A DNA stretch of 64,000 nt. It comes from Atherix ibis (lineage: Eukaryota > Arthropoda > Insecta > Diptera > Athericidae). A model generated the notes under the pieces. It had not been told where the DNA came from and did no database searches. It worked only from the letters and a program-made list of their open reading frames with translations. This document shows positions 43,801-55,139 of the stretch, piece by piece; positions within the stretch are counted from its first letter, which is position 1; every line of letters begins with the position of its first letter. Where the stretch lies: the NCBI GenBank assembly GCA_958298945.1, contig OY282609.1, forward strand, positions 31,221,212 through 31,285,211, in the 5' to 3' direction. A program made the position numbers and the translations under genes.

Positions 43801-44528
43801 AAAAAATAAAAAGAAAACAGAGAATACTTTTAAATAATAAGGTTATATTATAATTATAAAATATATAAAATATTTAACAACGTAAATTAGACAAAAACAA
43901 AACAAAAAATATAAAAATTAGGAAAAACTAAAAAAATATTTGAAAATAAAAACTATGAGAAAACAAGAAGAGGTTACTAAATTTTTTTTAAATATCCTTA
44001 ACAGATTTATGGTGAATGGAAGAATGGTTAACCGGAACTTTTTGAAAAAGTACAGAAAATTAGAGAAAATATTTTAGTTAATATAAATAATAAAAGGCTA
44101 AACAAAAATTGGTTTTTTTTTATTTATTTTATTTTTTTGTAATATTAAAACTATAATTTTATGAATTTTACTAAATAGAATTTTTTTCTCTCAAAAAAAG
44201 ACATTTGGAATTGTAGGCGTAATATTATTTTTTTATTTAATATAATTTAAAAAAAAAAAACAGAAAATGATTTTATTTTTTTCTTTCTTGATGTCGCAAA
44301 TAATCTTGTCTATTTAATTGGAATTAAAGACTAATATAATCTATACACCTGAGCATATATAAGACAGAAAAAGGTTAGTAAAAAAAATAATTAGTCATAT
44401 TCGCTTTCGAATTTATATTCAAATACAAAAACAAAAACTCAATTAAAATTATTAATAATTATTATCGACTATGCAAGTGAAAAAACTAGTGTAATTTTGA
44501 AAAAAAATGTGCAAAATACCACAAAAAT

Positions 44529-46735
44529 CTATGGAAAAGTATTATAGCTAATAAGGTTGTGGTTAAAAAGAAGAAGAAGAAAAGAAGAAATTGTTTGCAT
44601 ATGAAAAAAATGGAGAATGTAGAGAGAAAAGCCCAAATGGCGGATAATAGTCTGCCATTTACACTTTCCTCTCGACATTCTCCATTTTTTCCCCGCGTCC
44701 CGAAGAAATCTCAACAATCTATGAAAAGTATTACAGCTAATAAGGTTGTGGTTGGAAAAAGAAGAAGAAGAAAAGAAGAAACTGTTTGCATATGAAAAAT
44801 AATGGAGAATGTTGAGGAAAAAGCCCAAATGGCGGATAATAGTCCGCCATTTGGGCTTTCCTCTAAGCATTATCCATTTTTCCCGGCGTCCTGAACAGAT
44901 CCTAACAAACTATGGAAACGTATTATAGCTAATAAAGTTGTGGTTGAAAAGAAGAAGAAGAAGAAATTGTTTGCATATGAAAAAAAAATGGAGAGTGTCG
45001 AGAGAAAAGCCCAAAGGGCGGATAATAGTCTGCCATTTAGACTTTCCTCTCGACATTCTCCATTTTTTTCCCTGCGTCCCGAAGAAATCTCAACAATCTA
45101 TGTAAAGTACTACATCTACTTAGGTTGTGGTTGGAAAGAAGAAGAAGAAGAAGAAAAGAAGAAATTGTTTGTATATGAAAAAAAAAATGGAGGATGTTGA
45201 GGGAAAAGCCCAAACGGCGGATAATAGTCTGAACAGATCTCAACAATCCATTCAAAAGTGTTACTGCTAATAAGGTTGTGGTTGGAAAGCAGAAGAAGAA
45301 AAGAAGAAACTGTTTGCATATGAAAAAAATGGAGACTGTCGAGAGAAAAATCCAAATGGCGGATAATAGTCTCTCTCGACATTCTTCATTTTTTTCCCGG
45401 CGTCCCGAAGAGATTTCAACAATCTATGAAAAGAATTGCAGCTAATAAGGTTGTGGTTGGAAAGAAGAAGAAGAAGAAAAGAAGAAATTGTTTGCATATG
45501 ATAAAAAATGGAGAATGTCGAGAGAAAAGCCCAAATGGCGAATAATAGTCTCTCTCGACATTCTTCATTTTTTTCCCGGCGTCCCGTAGAGATCTAAACA
45601 ATCTATGAAAAGTATTACAGCTAATAAGAATGTGGTTGGAAAGAAGAAGAAGAAGAAAGGAAGAAATTGTTTGCATATGAAAAAAAAATGGAGAATGTCG
45701 AGAGAAAAGGCCAAATGGCTGATAATAGTCCTCTCAGCAGTAACCATTTTTCCCCGGCGTCCCGAACAGATCCTAACAAACTATGGAAAAGTATTACAGC
45801 TAATAAAGTTGTGGTTGAAGTTGAAAAGAAGAAGAAGAAGAAGAAAAGAAGAAATTGTTGCACATGAAAAAAAAATTAAGAATGTCGAGAGAAAAGGCCA
45901 AAATGCGGATAATAGTCTCTCTCGACGTTCTCCATTTTTTTCCCGGCGTCCCGAAGTTGTTTGGATATGAAAGAAGAAGAAGAAGCAAAGTAATCAATGG
46001 AAAAGTATTACAGCTAATAAGGTTGTGGTTGGAAAGAAGAAGAAGAAAAGAAGAAATTGTTTGCATATGAAAAAAAATGTAGAATATTGAGGGAAGAGCC
46101 CAAATGGCGGATAATAGTCTCTCTCGACATTTTCAATTTTCCCCGGCGTCCCGAACAGATCTCAACAATCTATGGAAAAGTATTACAGCTAATAAGGTTG
46201 TGGTTGAAAGGAAGAAGAAGAAGAAGCAAAGGAGAAATGGTTTGCATATGAAAAAAAATGGAGAATGTCGAGAGAAAAGCCCAAATGGCGGGGATAATAG
46301 TCTGCCATTTAGACTTTCCTCTTGACATTCTCCATTTTTTTCCCGGCGTCTCGAAGAAATCTCAACAATCTTTGAAAAGTATTACAGCTAATAAGGTTCT
46401 GGTTGGAAAGAAGAAGAAGAAGAAGAAAAGAAGAAATTGTTTGCGTATGAAAAAAAATGGAGAATGTTGACGGAAAAGCCCAAATGGCGGATAATAGTCC
46501 GCCATTTGGACTTTCCTCTCAGCATTATCCATTTTTCCCGGCGTCCCGAACAGATCTGAACAATTTATGGAAAAGTGTTACAGCTAATAAGATTGTGGTT
46601 GAAAAAAAGAAGAAGAAGAAAAGAAGAAATTGTTTGCATATGAAAAAAAATGGAGAATGTTGAGGGAAAAGCCTAAATAGCGGATAATAGTTGCTACGTC
46701 CGTTTTTAAGCCTCTTGTCCCGGCGTCCCAAATAC
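44529..46735. repeat. tandem array of about 12 hairpin-containing units of about 185 bp
   Basis: Units start with a CTATGGAAAAGTATTACAGC-like phrase at about 44529, 44719, 44910, 45098, 45248, 45423, 45602, 45781, 45992, 46170, 46370 and 46564. Each continues with TAATAAGGTTGTGGTT, a GAA/AAG-rich purine tract, TTGTTTGCATATGAAAAA, then a long inverted repeat, and closes with TTCCCGGCGTCCCGAA. The inverted repeat pairs an arm around GAGAATGTCGAGAG and GCCCAAATGGCGGA with its complement after a TAATAG loop. The unit length is not a multiple of three and the frame changes between units, so the array is not coding. Its function is unknown; see findings. Confidence 0.9.
44796..44881. repeat. best-preserved hairpin of the array (unit 2)
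   Basis: The inner 14 bp GCCCAAATGGCGGA / TCCGCCATTTGGGC are perfectly complementary around the 6-nt loop TAATAG (44837-44842). The outer parts (AATGGAGAATGTTGAGG versus CCTCTAAGCATTATCCATT) pair with a few mismatches and a two-base bulge. Comparable long stems lie at 44604-44690, 44981-45069, 46250-46341 and 46449-46536. Shorter stems lie at 45323-45395, 45503-45574, 45867-45940 and 46071-46140. Units at 45177 and 46640 have lost the right arm, and the one at 45681 is eroded. Confidence 0.85.
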
Positions 46736-47054
46736 ACCTTTCGGGACAGCCAAAAATACCGTTTTTATATAACTGTCATTATTCAAAAATACTGAGTTAC
46801 TAAGTATTGTAAAAAATTTAAAGAAAAAAATTATGTCTATTTTGTTTATACGTTTGCGCCTGCGTATTTTGTGCACGTGCCACCGAATATAATTTTTGTT
46901 TTTTTGCTGCTAAAGCCTTGCATCAGCCTGAATATTAGTTTTTAATTGCTGCCGACGATTTCTTGTAATGTGTTGACATTTTGTTATGAGTTTAACCATT
47001 ATATTTTATTGATTTCTTTATAAATTTAAAATTGCATTTCTTAAATTGAAATCT
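46736..47054. other. AT-rich spacer after the hairpin array
   Basis: Nothing recognised. Confidence 0.4.
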
Positions 47055-47545
47055 TTTCCCGTATTTCGTCTGGCCGCGGCGCAAGGGCAACCTCTTTAAG
47101 CACATTTTTCATAACATTTTTGCAAACTTCTAGTGTTATAGAAAAATTTTGTTTCAAATGTTTTCCTTAAGCCTCGAGGTTAGTGTACACCTTTTCCTTC
47201 AAGTACCTCCACACGAAGAAATCGAGTGGCTTCAAATCAGGGGATCGTAGGGGCCAGTCGATATCACCACTTTATTTCTCTCAAAATTTGCATTGTAGCA
47301 CAAGCTATGTGTGATGTGGCACCGTATTGTTGGAACCACATGTTTTGTAGGCCTAATTAATCCAATTCGGAAAGAAGAAAGTTTTCCAACATGTCCCGAT
47401 AGCGGTCACCAGTAACTGTTACAGCATTACCTCCAGCATCCTCAAAGAAATATGGCCCAATAATGCCGCCGACCCAAATGCGGCACCATACAGTTAACAT
47501 ACTCTACGAGGGTGTAGTGGTGTTTGGTGTTATTAATTATTCAAG
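47055..47545 (-). mobile_element. mariner-like D,D41D-type remnant, 3' half
   Basis: The minus strand matches, with small changes, the 3' halves of the copies at 28085-29330 and 6590-7600. It contains the C-terminal region (VMKNVLKEVALAPRP equivalent), the block for FFVWRYLKEKV, a decayed WPLRSPDLKPLDFF equivalent near 47240-47210, and VTVNAGGNAVTVTGDRYRDM-type sequence near 47440-47390, ending around ILTVWCRIWVGGI near 47495. The 5' half is missing, so it is truncated at about 47545. Confidence 0.75.
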
Positions 47546-50005
47546 GTTTCTCCTCCTCACAGCTGTGCGGTCATTTATTTAAGCCTCGAACTTAGAATGA
47601 GGTAAGAGAGAGATCATCGTCGTGCACAAAAGGGGTACTCCGAATTTTTTTTTGGGGCGCGGAGTGCCATAGGGCATTTCCGTCTAAAGCTCTCCTAACC
47701 AGGTCGTCGGTCGTCTTCAAACATTTTTTTTTGTTTTCTTCTACTTTTCCTTTTTTTTTTTTGGTTTCTTTAAGGACTCTTTTTTTTATTTTCATTTTTT
47801 TTTCTCTTAAAAAATATTTTTTTTGTGATTTTTTCTTTTCTTGCCTATGCATTTTTATCTTTGTAACTTTTCACCTTCTCCACTCCCGCTTTGAATTTTT
47901 TCTTTTGATTTTTCCTTGTTATTATTTTTTTGCTTCCCATTCCACCCCATGGAGAAGCCTCCGGTATCTCCACTACCCCTTTATGTTTTGGCATGTATTT
48001 TTCTATTCATGGTAGGTGTGAGGGCACATATCAGCCCGAATACCGAGCAGATATCAGTCCGAATTATTTCGCTGAATTGAACTTGTAAATTGTGTCAACA
48101 CCATCAGCGGATCCCCAAATTATATCTTAGAACTTTTGTGCAACAGTTCATCGATCAAATGGAAAATTTCTGATTGAGGAATCCATTGCTTTGGGTCATT
48201 CAGTCTTGATGATTCTCCTTAGGCTGATTACTTCGGATTCTTCATATACCTTTTAAAACTGCATTTATTCTTAAATAAATTTTTGCAAATTTTTCAAAGA
48301 ATTCCAAATTAATTTTTTATAGGCGTGAATTTTTTGTAAAGACTTACTAATTTCTTTTGCTCTGTTTTATGAAGACAAACGGCATTTTTCCAACTGACCA
48401 TGGACAAAATCCTACAACTAATTAAGTAGGAAGAAAATCAACAAACTCAACTCTTTCTGATCATGTCATCGACTTTGTTAAGAAGGGAAAAAAAATTAAA
48501 ATATCGATTATCATTTATTATTTTCTGGTCCAGTCAATATATGACATTTTTTTTGTTCACTTTTATTGTGGATAAAGAACAAAAGTCGGCAACTTCTGAT
48601 CTTCGGTATGATTGTGTTATCACAAAACAAAAATATTGAGAAAAAAAATAGAAAAATTTGGAGGTGTAGAAAAATCGAAATAAACTCGAACTCTTCCTCC
48701 TCCTACAATATTCAATTTGAAAGGCTCACCTTTTGTCCAGAAGAAAATAGATACTAGCCCTTGCACAATGAATTTGGCTGAATCGAAATCGAGAAATCCT
48801 TTCCATTCAATGTGTATTTTGTCATGTCAGAATTCATTGACTTCCATTGATGAGCGCCCTAAACACGGCTTCTAAACAGTCAACGTCTTCAGAAAAGAAG
48901 CCAAAAACTCCCAAGGAACCGACGCCTTAAGGAGCAACGAGGACTCGGAACAATGGGACATTTTTGTTTTATCTTCTGGCTTTGAAGTGATACCGACTCG
49001 ATGGGCACTACCTGTAGTCATCCGTCCGCCATCTCCTCTTCGTACCAAAATCGTGCATCTTATTGCGAAACAGGATAATTGAAATGTGCTCGTAAAGGTA
49101 AAGTTTCGTCCTAAAAAAATCTATCATTTTTATTATTATTATTGTTCGAATGACTAACCGTATAAATGGCCATGTCAGTATTAGTTTAACTTGACTTTAA
49201 GTTTATTTAGCAGTTCTTTATGGATTATTTTTTAATGGTACCACGGGGAGGGGGTACAAAGAAGTTATGACTTGACCAAAAACCAGAGCAAAAGGACACC
49301 TGAACTTCTAAAAATGCTGTCGATTTGTTTTGATTTTCATAAAATCGTCATTTTCCAAAAATGTTTCAATCACACTGCCAAGGTTTAAAGGTTTAAAAAA
49401 CTGTAGTCGCGTGAAATTTGTAGGTTAAATTTTTGTGAAGGGGTTATTGGGGGAAAGAATAATTGGAATACGCAAAATTATAACATATTCTCCTTTATAT
49501 TTAACGCTGATAATTATTGCTTCTATTACATTTGGCTTTAAAATGTCTGATTCCGTTGCACAGCCGCGGCGCACCTTATTTTCGAAGTAGCATTATTTGT
49601 GCTCCAATTTTCAAAATTAAAATATGCGTTGGCATTCCGGGTGGCTCCAATGAATTTAAAAAAAAAACTCTATTGGCTAATTGACAGCTTGATCCACATC
49701 TGTAACGGTATTGACAGTTTCAGTTGAATTCGAATGTTTATTTTGTTGACGTCATCATTCTTTGGGGCTAAAAGTCCTGTCCGCAAAGTCAAGCATTATT
49801 CTCGAAGTATCTCGTAATGTTTGGTTTGTTTACGAAATGTTATAAGAGTTTAACGTATATATAGATAGAACTATTGATAACATATTTGGGGTTTTTTGAT
49901 AAATAATTCGGTGAGTACCAAAATATTTCGGGGTCAGGTGTATAAATTTGCAAGTATTGATAAGACAGAATAATTTTTTTCTTATTAATCGTAAACCTTT
50001 TTTTA
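47546..50005. other. non-coding sequence with GC-richer unclassified patches
   Basis: Patches at about 47590-47720, 47940-48070 and 48840-49110 have higher GC and mixed codons but no recognisable family. A T-rich stretch occupies 47725-47880. The patches could be remnants of retroelements; no terminal repeats were seen. Confidence 0.35.
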
Positions 50006-51174
50006 CGAGGTCGGTTCAAAAAGTATCGCGAATTTGGAATTTCCGCGGGTTACGTATATTTGATTTTCGATTTTTTGTGGCGTTATGTTGGTACTCATGT
50101 CTCTCTCTTATGCCGACAAGTTCGGCCATTTTAAATTTTCAGTTAATTTTTGACAGCTGCTTTGCTTGCACGTGGTTTGGCTCGTCTTCGATTTTTGCCC
50201 ATTTTTAACCAAAAACAGCATCGCATTAACATTGCTAAGAAGCCGTTGGACTCTGTCCGCGATCACCCAAATTTGCTCCAGAGGGTCATAACTGGTGACA
50301 TATCATGAGTTTATGGATATGACGTGGAAACCAAAGCGCAATCATCCCAATGGAAGCTGCCGCACGAGCCAAGACCGAAAAAGCACGCCAAGTTCGGTCG
50401 AATGTGAAGGTTTTGCTTACAGTTTTCTTGGATTGCAGGGTGAATCATGAGTTCTTTCTACAGGGTAGAATGGTCAATAAGGAATATTACCTACAAGTTA
50501 TGTGCAAGTTGCGAGAAGCAATCCGCCAGAAATGTCCGGATTTGTGGAAGAACAAAAATTGCCTTTTGCACCATGATAACGCTCCTGCGTTGTGCGTAAA
50601 TTTTTTGCAAAAAACAACACACTAATAATGCCGCCGCCACCGTATTTCCCAGATCTGGCCCCCTGTGACTTTTTATTATTCCCGAAACTGAAGAGCCCCA
50701 TGAAAGGACGACGCTACGCTACGATTGAGAAGATAAAGAAGCCATCGAAGGAGAAGCTGAACAAGATCATAAAATATGATTTTTTGAAGTGCTTCGAGTA
50801 TTGGAAAAAACGTTGGCATAAGTGTATAATATCTGGTGGGGATTACTTTAAAGGGGACCAAATAGATATTCATGAATAAATAAATAATTTTTGAAAAAAC
50901 ACAAAATTTGCTGGTATTCTCCAGATCTGGCCCCCTGTGACTTTTTCTTGTTCCCAAAACAGATTCTTTGATCCATTTTTTGGAGTGGGCAAAAATTGAA
51001 GACGAGCCAAAACGCGTCCAAGCAAAGCAGCTGCCAAAAATTAACTGAACATTCAAAATGGCCGAACTTGTCGGCATAAGTGAGAGACATGAGTACCAAT
51101 ATAACGCCACAAAAAATCGAGTATACGTAACCCGCGGAAATTCAAAATTCGCGATACTTTTTGAATAGACCTCG
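50006..51174 (+). mobile_element. composite mariner, copy 6: native 3' end followed by fold-back end
   Basis: TA flanks are at 50004-50005 and 51175-51176. The left arm starts CGAGGTCGGTTCAAAAAGTA. The body gives [25 protein letters not shown] sequence, [77 protein letters not shown] and [17 protein letters not shown] with stop at 50877-50879, the family's real C-terminus. Near 50910, just short of the native right terminal repeat, the sequence switches back to the segment coding [14 protein letters not shown], then the usual spacer and inverted 5' arm. It is therefore a join of a native-type and a fold-back copy. Inactive. Confidence 0.9.
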
Positions 51175-51176
51175 TA

Positions 51177-53245
51177 TAAAAGGTGCTACCAAAAATAAAA
51201 GGAAATCTTATTCAAAAATTAATTGTTCTTATTTTGTCAGCAATTTCTAGATAATGATAGGTCAACTAGAGGTCCAAAATATCTTGAACTCTCTCATTTA
51301 GTTGTTGACTATCAAACCGATCGCTTCTATTATATTATAAGTTTTAGTTTATTTGGCGGTTACGAACTTTATTCTTCTCACTACAAATTTTCAACACTTT
51401 CCACTTCTTTGTCCTTATTTCTTTCTCCGTTCTGGTTGGTGATATACCCAAAAAAAAGTTTCCACTTTTCACTTTCTCATAAGTACACCAAACTTAATGG
51501 GGCCTACTCCATTTTAGATTCTACGTGTGCTATTTTTCAATTTTCATCTCCCTTTTCCCCCTAATCCCATATAAGAAGTTTTCGAAATTTGCAGACAATT
51601 CCCTACGAACTCAATAAAAATCCTTAAAAATAATATCGAATCAGCAACGGCACTTTTGAGATTAAAAAAAGATTTTTTGAACTAATTCTGCATAATTTAC
51701 AAGATCAACTAAAGATTTTTATCAAATTTTCTCTATTTTGGACTTAATTAATATGAAATACTATTAAAAGTACAAAAGTTGTGCAATGCAACAATTTTTC
51801 GTGCATTTACGATTTTTTTAAAGAAATTCTATTTTCATATAATTATAAAAAAAAAAATTCACAAAAATAAATCCTTTAAAAAGTGACAAATAAACAATCT
51901 TTTGAGGATTGGCACAAGACACGCTTCCATATTCGGTGATCAATAATCTGATAATGTCAAATAAACTCCATTTTAGAAAAATGTGTACAATAAAAATAAA
52001 AGAATAGAAGAAAAACCATAGTTAACTAATCAATAATCCTTTAAATTAATTATTTTATTATATAATAAATATCATCTCATAATCTCTTATGTATTTGTCG
52101 ATTCATAATAAATTGGAAAAAGGAGACAAATCCGCGACAATATCGATCGATTGAGCGATTGAACTCAGTTAAAGACTTTCGATAACTGCGACCATAAGAT
52201 AAGGGATCAAAAATTCAATCTAAACCTTGTTATTAATGGACAAGGATGGGGTAATGGCAACCCTCGATTTTTTCGAAACACTCACCATGATTTCGGCATC
52301 AAATGCAAAAATGAACAATCAGAACTCCTTTGCATGGTATGGAAAGGCACAAGGAGGGCTGCTGTTGCAGACCACACCCAAAACAGAATTAGTCGCAGGA
52401 AGGGTGCGATTTCCTATTTTATGGGGTTGGTTCTACGAATAGCCGAGTTTCTATAGCTCTCCCATTGCGATTATGATTGATCAAATGACGGATGATTTTC
52501 GCTCAATGTGAAAATGTAGCATTTGTGGTAGTTTAATTCAGAATGGACGGCTTTTTGCGGTTTTTTATTCGTTTTTTTTTCTTCAAAAAATTATCATAAA
52601 ACAAAAATTTTAAATTTTACTAAATTAAATACAATTTTAAAAATAAAATTTAGCACTTTCCTGGAGTGTATTTATTGATTTCCCAATAAAAATTTGTTTT
52701 CTTTGTTGTGATTGGTTCTCATTTATTTTATTGAATAATAGAAGTTTTTTAAAGTAAATTAGTTAACGTAATTTTTAGATAGCGAATTTTAAATGTTATA
52801 GAAACTGATGGATTCGAAACTTTATTACCCGAGAATTAGGAATATCAAACCAAGGATTCTTCATCAAAAAAACTTTTTTAAGGCAATTTAAATTTTGACG
52901 CGAATTGCCTCATTCTCTAAAATGTTCTCCTAATTGAATTCAAGGATTTGGACTTATTTAATATTTTTGAAAATTTTGATAAAAATTAAGAAGAGCCCAA
53001 AAAAAATTTGCCAAAAAATCACAGCAGAATAAATTTTGTATTCATTAAACGGTTGCGGTTAAAAATAATTTGTATACTTTTTTTGCCCCAATATCAGTTG
53101 TGCATTTTTCATATTTTCCATAAGAAATTTTTGCTATTTTGATTTTTTAGGTATGAGCATAGGTAACTATCAGAGTCGCTTTGTTACAAGGATTATATGA
53201 TTAAAACTTGGCCTTGACTAGAAAAAAATATTTTTATGCGTAAAG
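51177..53245. other. AT-rich non-coding sequence with one GC-richer patch
   Basis: Most of it shows nothing. The patch 52140-52450 is GC-richer. It can be read on the plus strand either from 52227 (DKDGVMATLDFFETLT and on) or, in another frame, as NTHHDFGIKCKNEQSELLCM followed by VWKGTRRAAVADHTQNRIS. I do not recognise either. It may be a transposon scrap or part of an unknown gene. Confidence 0.35.
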
Positions 53246-53970
53246 TTAATTTGATTTTTCAGCATAATATCTTTTTAGGTCGATACATTTAATCCAGTAT
53301 TTTCCTAACTTTTATATCCCATCTAAAAAATACGATTTCTCCAACTCTTTAAAATAGACGGTTTGTGTCTTCAATTACCTCATCGTTTGAGGAAAATCTT
53401 TGTCCGCCAAGCCATTTTTGTCATATTCGAAAATAGGAAATAATTGCTGGCGGGTAAATCTGGCAAATATTGAGGATGTGGAAGCAATTCATATTCTAAC
53501 TTATAGAATTTTGCTATGGCAATGACATAATTGTGCACGCGTAAGATAAGTTTACTTCACCAAATGCGGATGTATCGTCCCGATTCCATAAGTAAACTTA
53601 TCTAATAATGCCGTTTATTACTGTTCTGTTTTTGTGTTTTATTTTTCAAGATAATCGATGAAGATCATACCATGTATGTTCAACAAAACTGTAGCCATAA
53701 CCTTTCCTGTCAATGGAAATATTTTTGCCTTCTCTGGTGTACGTTCGCTAGTAGAAGTCATTTTTTTTATGAACTAGGGTTTCTGGAGTGAAATGGTAAC
53801 CTACGTTTGATCAACAGTTATAAATCGTCGCAAAAATTTATTTGGATTACGCTTAAAAGTATCCAAACACTCCATTTATGTTGTTACATGGACAATTTTT
53901 TTTTTCATACCCAAAATTTCATGCATACTATTTCCTACACATTTTTTGAAATGTTTAGCATGACATCTAT
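53246..53970 (-). mobile_element. degraded D,D34D mariner (irritans-like)
   Basis: The minus strand gives a KIFPLTGKVMATVLLNIHGM then IFIDYLEK block (near 53735-53640), a PHLVK tract with a decayed QDNA equivalent, YELLPHPQYLPDLPA-like sequence near 53490-53440, [24 protein letters not shown] and KLGKYWIKCIDLKRYYA at the C-terminus (53335-53260). This matches the phrasing of the young element at 26561-27827 but is heavily decayed. A 14-bp inverted repeat (AGATAAGTTTACTT and complement, about 53545-53605) sits in its middle. Confidence 0.75.
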
Positions 53971-53976
53971 ATTATA

Positions 53977-54901
53977 AGAGGTCTGTTAAAAAAGTATAGC
54001 GAATTTTGAATTTTCGTGGGTTACATATATTCGATTTTCGATTTTTTATGGCGTTATGTTGGTACTCATGTCTCTCACTTATGCCGACAAGTTCGGCCAT
54101 TTTTAATGTTCAGTTAATTTTTGACAGCTGCTTTGCTTGCACGTGTTTTGGCTCGTCTTCGATTTTTGCCCATTTTCGACCAAAAACAGCATCGCATTAA
54201 CATTGATTGCTAAGGAGCTGTTGGACTCTGTCCACGATGACCCAAATTTGCTCCAGAGGGTCATAACTGGTGACGAATCATGGGTTTATGGTTATGACAT
54301 GGAAACCAAAGCTCAATCAATCCAATGGAAGCTGCCGCACGAGCATAAACCGAAAAAAGCACGTCAAGTTCAGTCGAATGTGAAGGTTTTGTTTACAGTT
54401 TTCTTCAATTGCAGGGGCGTGGTACATCATGAGTTCTTTCTACAGGGTAGAATGGTTAATAAGGAATATTACCTACAAGTTATGCGCAAGTTGTGAGAAG
54501 CAATCCGCCAGAAACGCCCGGATTTGTAAAAGAACGAAAATTTTGCACCATGATAATACCCCTGCTCACGCATCGTTGCTTGTGCGCTAATTTTTGGCCA
54601 AGAACAACACACTAATAATGCCGCAGCCACCGTATTCCCTAAATCTGGCCCCCTGTGACTTTTTCTTGTTCCCGAAACAGATTCTTTGATCAAGTTTTTG
54701 GAATGGGCAAAAATCGAAGACAATCCAAAACACGTGCAAGCAAAGCAGCTGTCAAAAATTAACTGAATATTCAAAATGGCCGAACTTGTCGGCATAAGTG
54801 AGAGACATGAGTACCAACATAACGCCACAAAAAAAATCGAAAATCGAATATACGTAACCCGCGGAAATTCAAAATTCCCGATATTTTTTAAACTGACCTC
54901 G
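53977..54901 (+). mobile_element. fold-back mariner, copy 7 (longest simple fold-back copy)
   Basis: TA flanks are at 53975-53976 and 54902-54903. The left arm (53977-54174, about 198 bp) and right arm (about 54702-54901, 200 bp) are inverted repeats. The body reads [60 protein letters not shown], a damaged HHDN block, and [16 protein letters not shown] before the spacer (54681-54701) and inverted arm. Stops and indels make it inactive. Like every copy here it lacks the N-terminal DNA-binding region. Confidence 0.9.
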
Positions 54902-55139
54902 TACACTGTCACTCGATGGCCTTTTAAAATTATATAAGGAATTTTTTTAATTATTGTTTTGGTGGTGACCTAAATTGGGCGACCTGGGCGCTTATCGCCA
55001 ATAGTTCTTGTATGATCATATCTGAATAATTCCATATGATGGTGAGGAGTCTTCATAAGAATTTTCAAGCTTACTTTTGATTTCAGATATTGTTTTTTAT
55101 ATTTTACAAGAATTAACAAAATTTTATTTTGAGTTTTAA

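Larger units (their letters stand above)
35767..44528 (+). other. 8.7-kb A-rich, transposon-free domain; candidate long nervana 3' UTR
   Basis: Starting right after the nervana stop codon the plus strand becomes extremely A-rich, with little G, and is dominated by AATAA, AAAT and ACAACA words. Open frames on the minus strand are only poly-Phe/Ile/Leu shadows. No transposon was recognised in about 8.7 kb, in contrast to the mariner-rich flanks. Words resembling the Pumilio motif TGTANATA occur near 39195 and 39690, and AATAAA is too frequent to choose a polyadenylation site. A long 3' UTR is inferred; it could also be low-complexity intergenic DNA. Confidence 0.4.

Noticed and set aside
45605..45970. 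A 121-codon open frame across the tandem array
   Set aside because: The repeat period is not a multiple of three, the frame changes between units, and the product is mainly Lys/Arg runs from the GAA/AAG tract. It is a by-product of repeat composition.
44529..46735. CRISPR-like array
   Set aside because: The repeats are contiguous 185-bp units without distinct spacers, in animal nuclear DNA.
47725..48015. 94-residue plus-strand frame rich in Phe, resembling membrane segments
   Set aside because: The hydrophobicity comes from poly-T; no start context, family or homologous motif.
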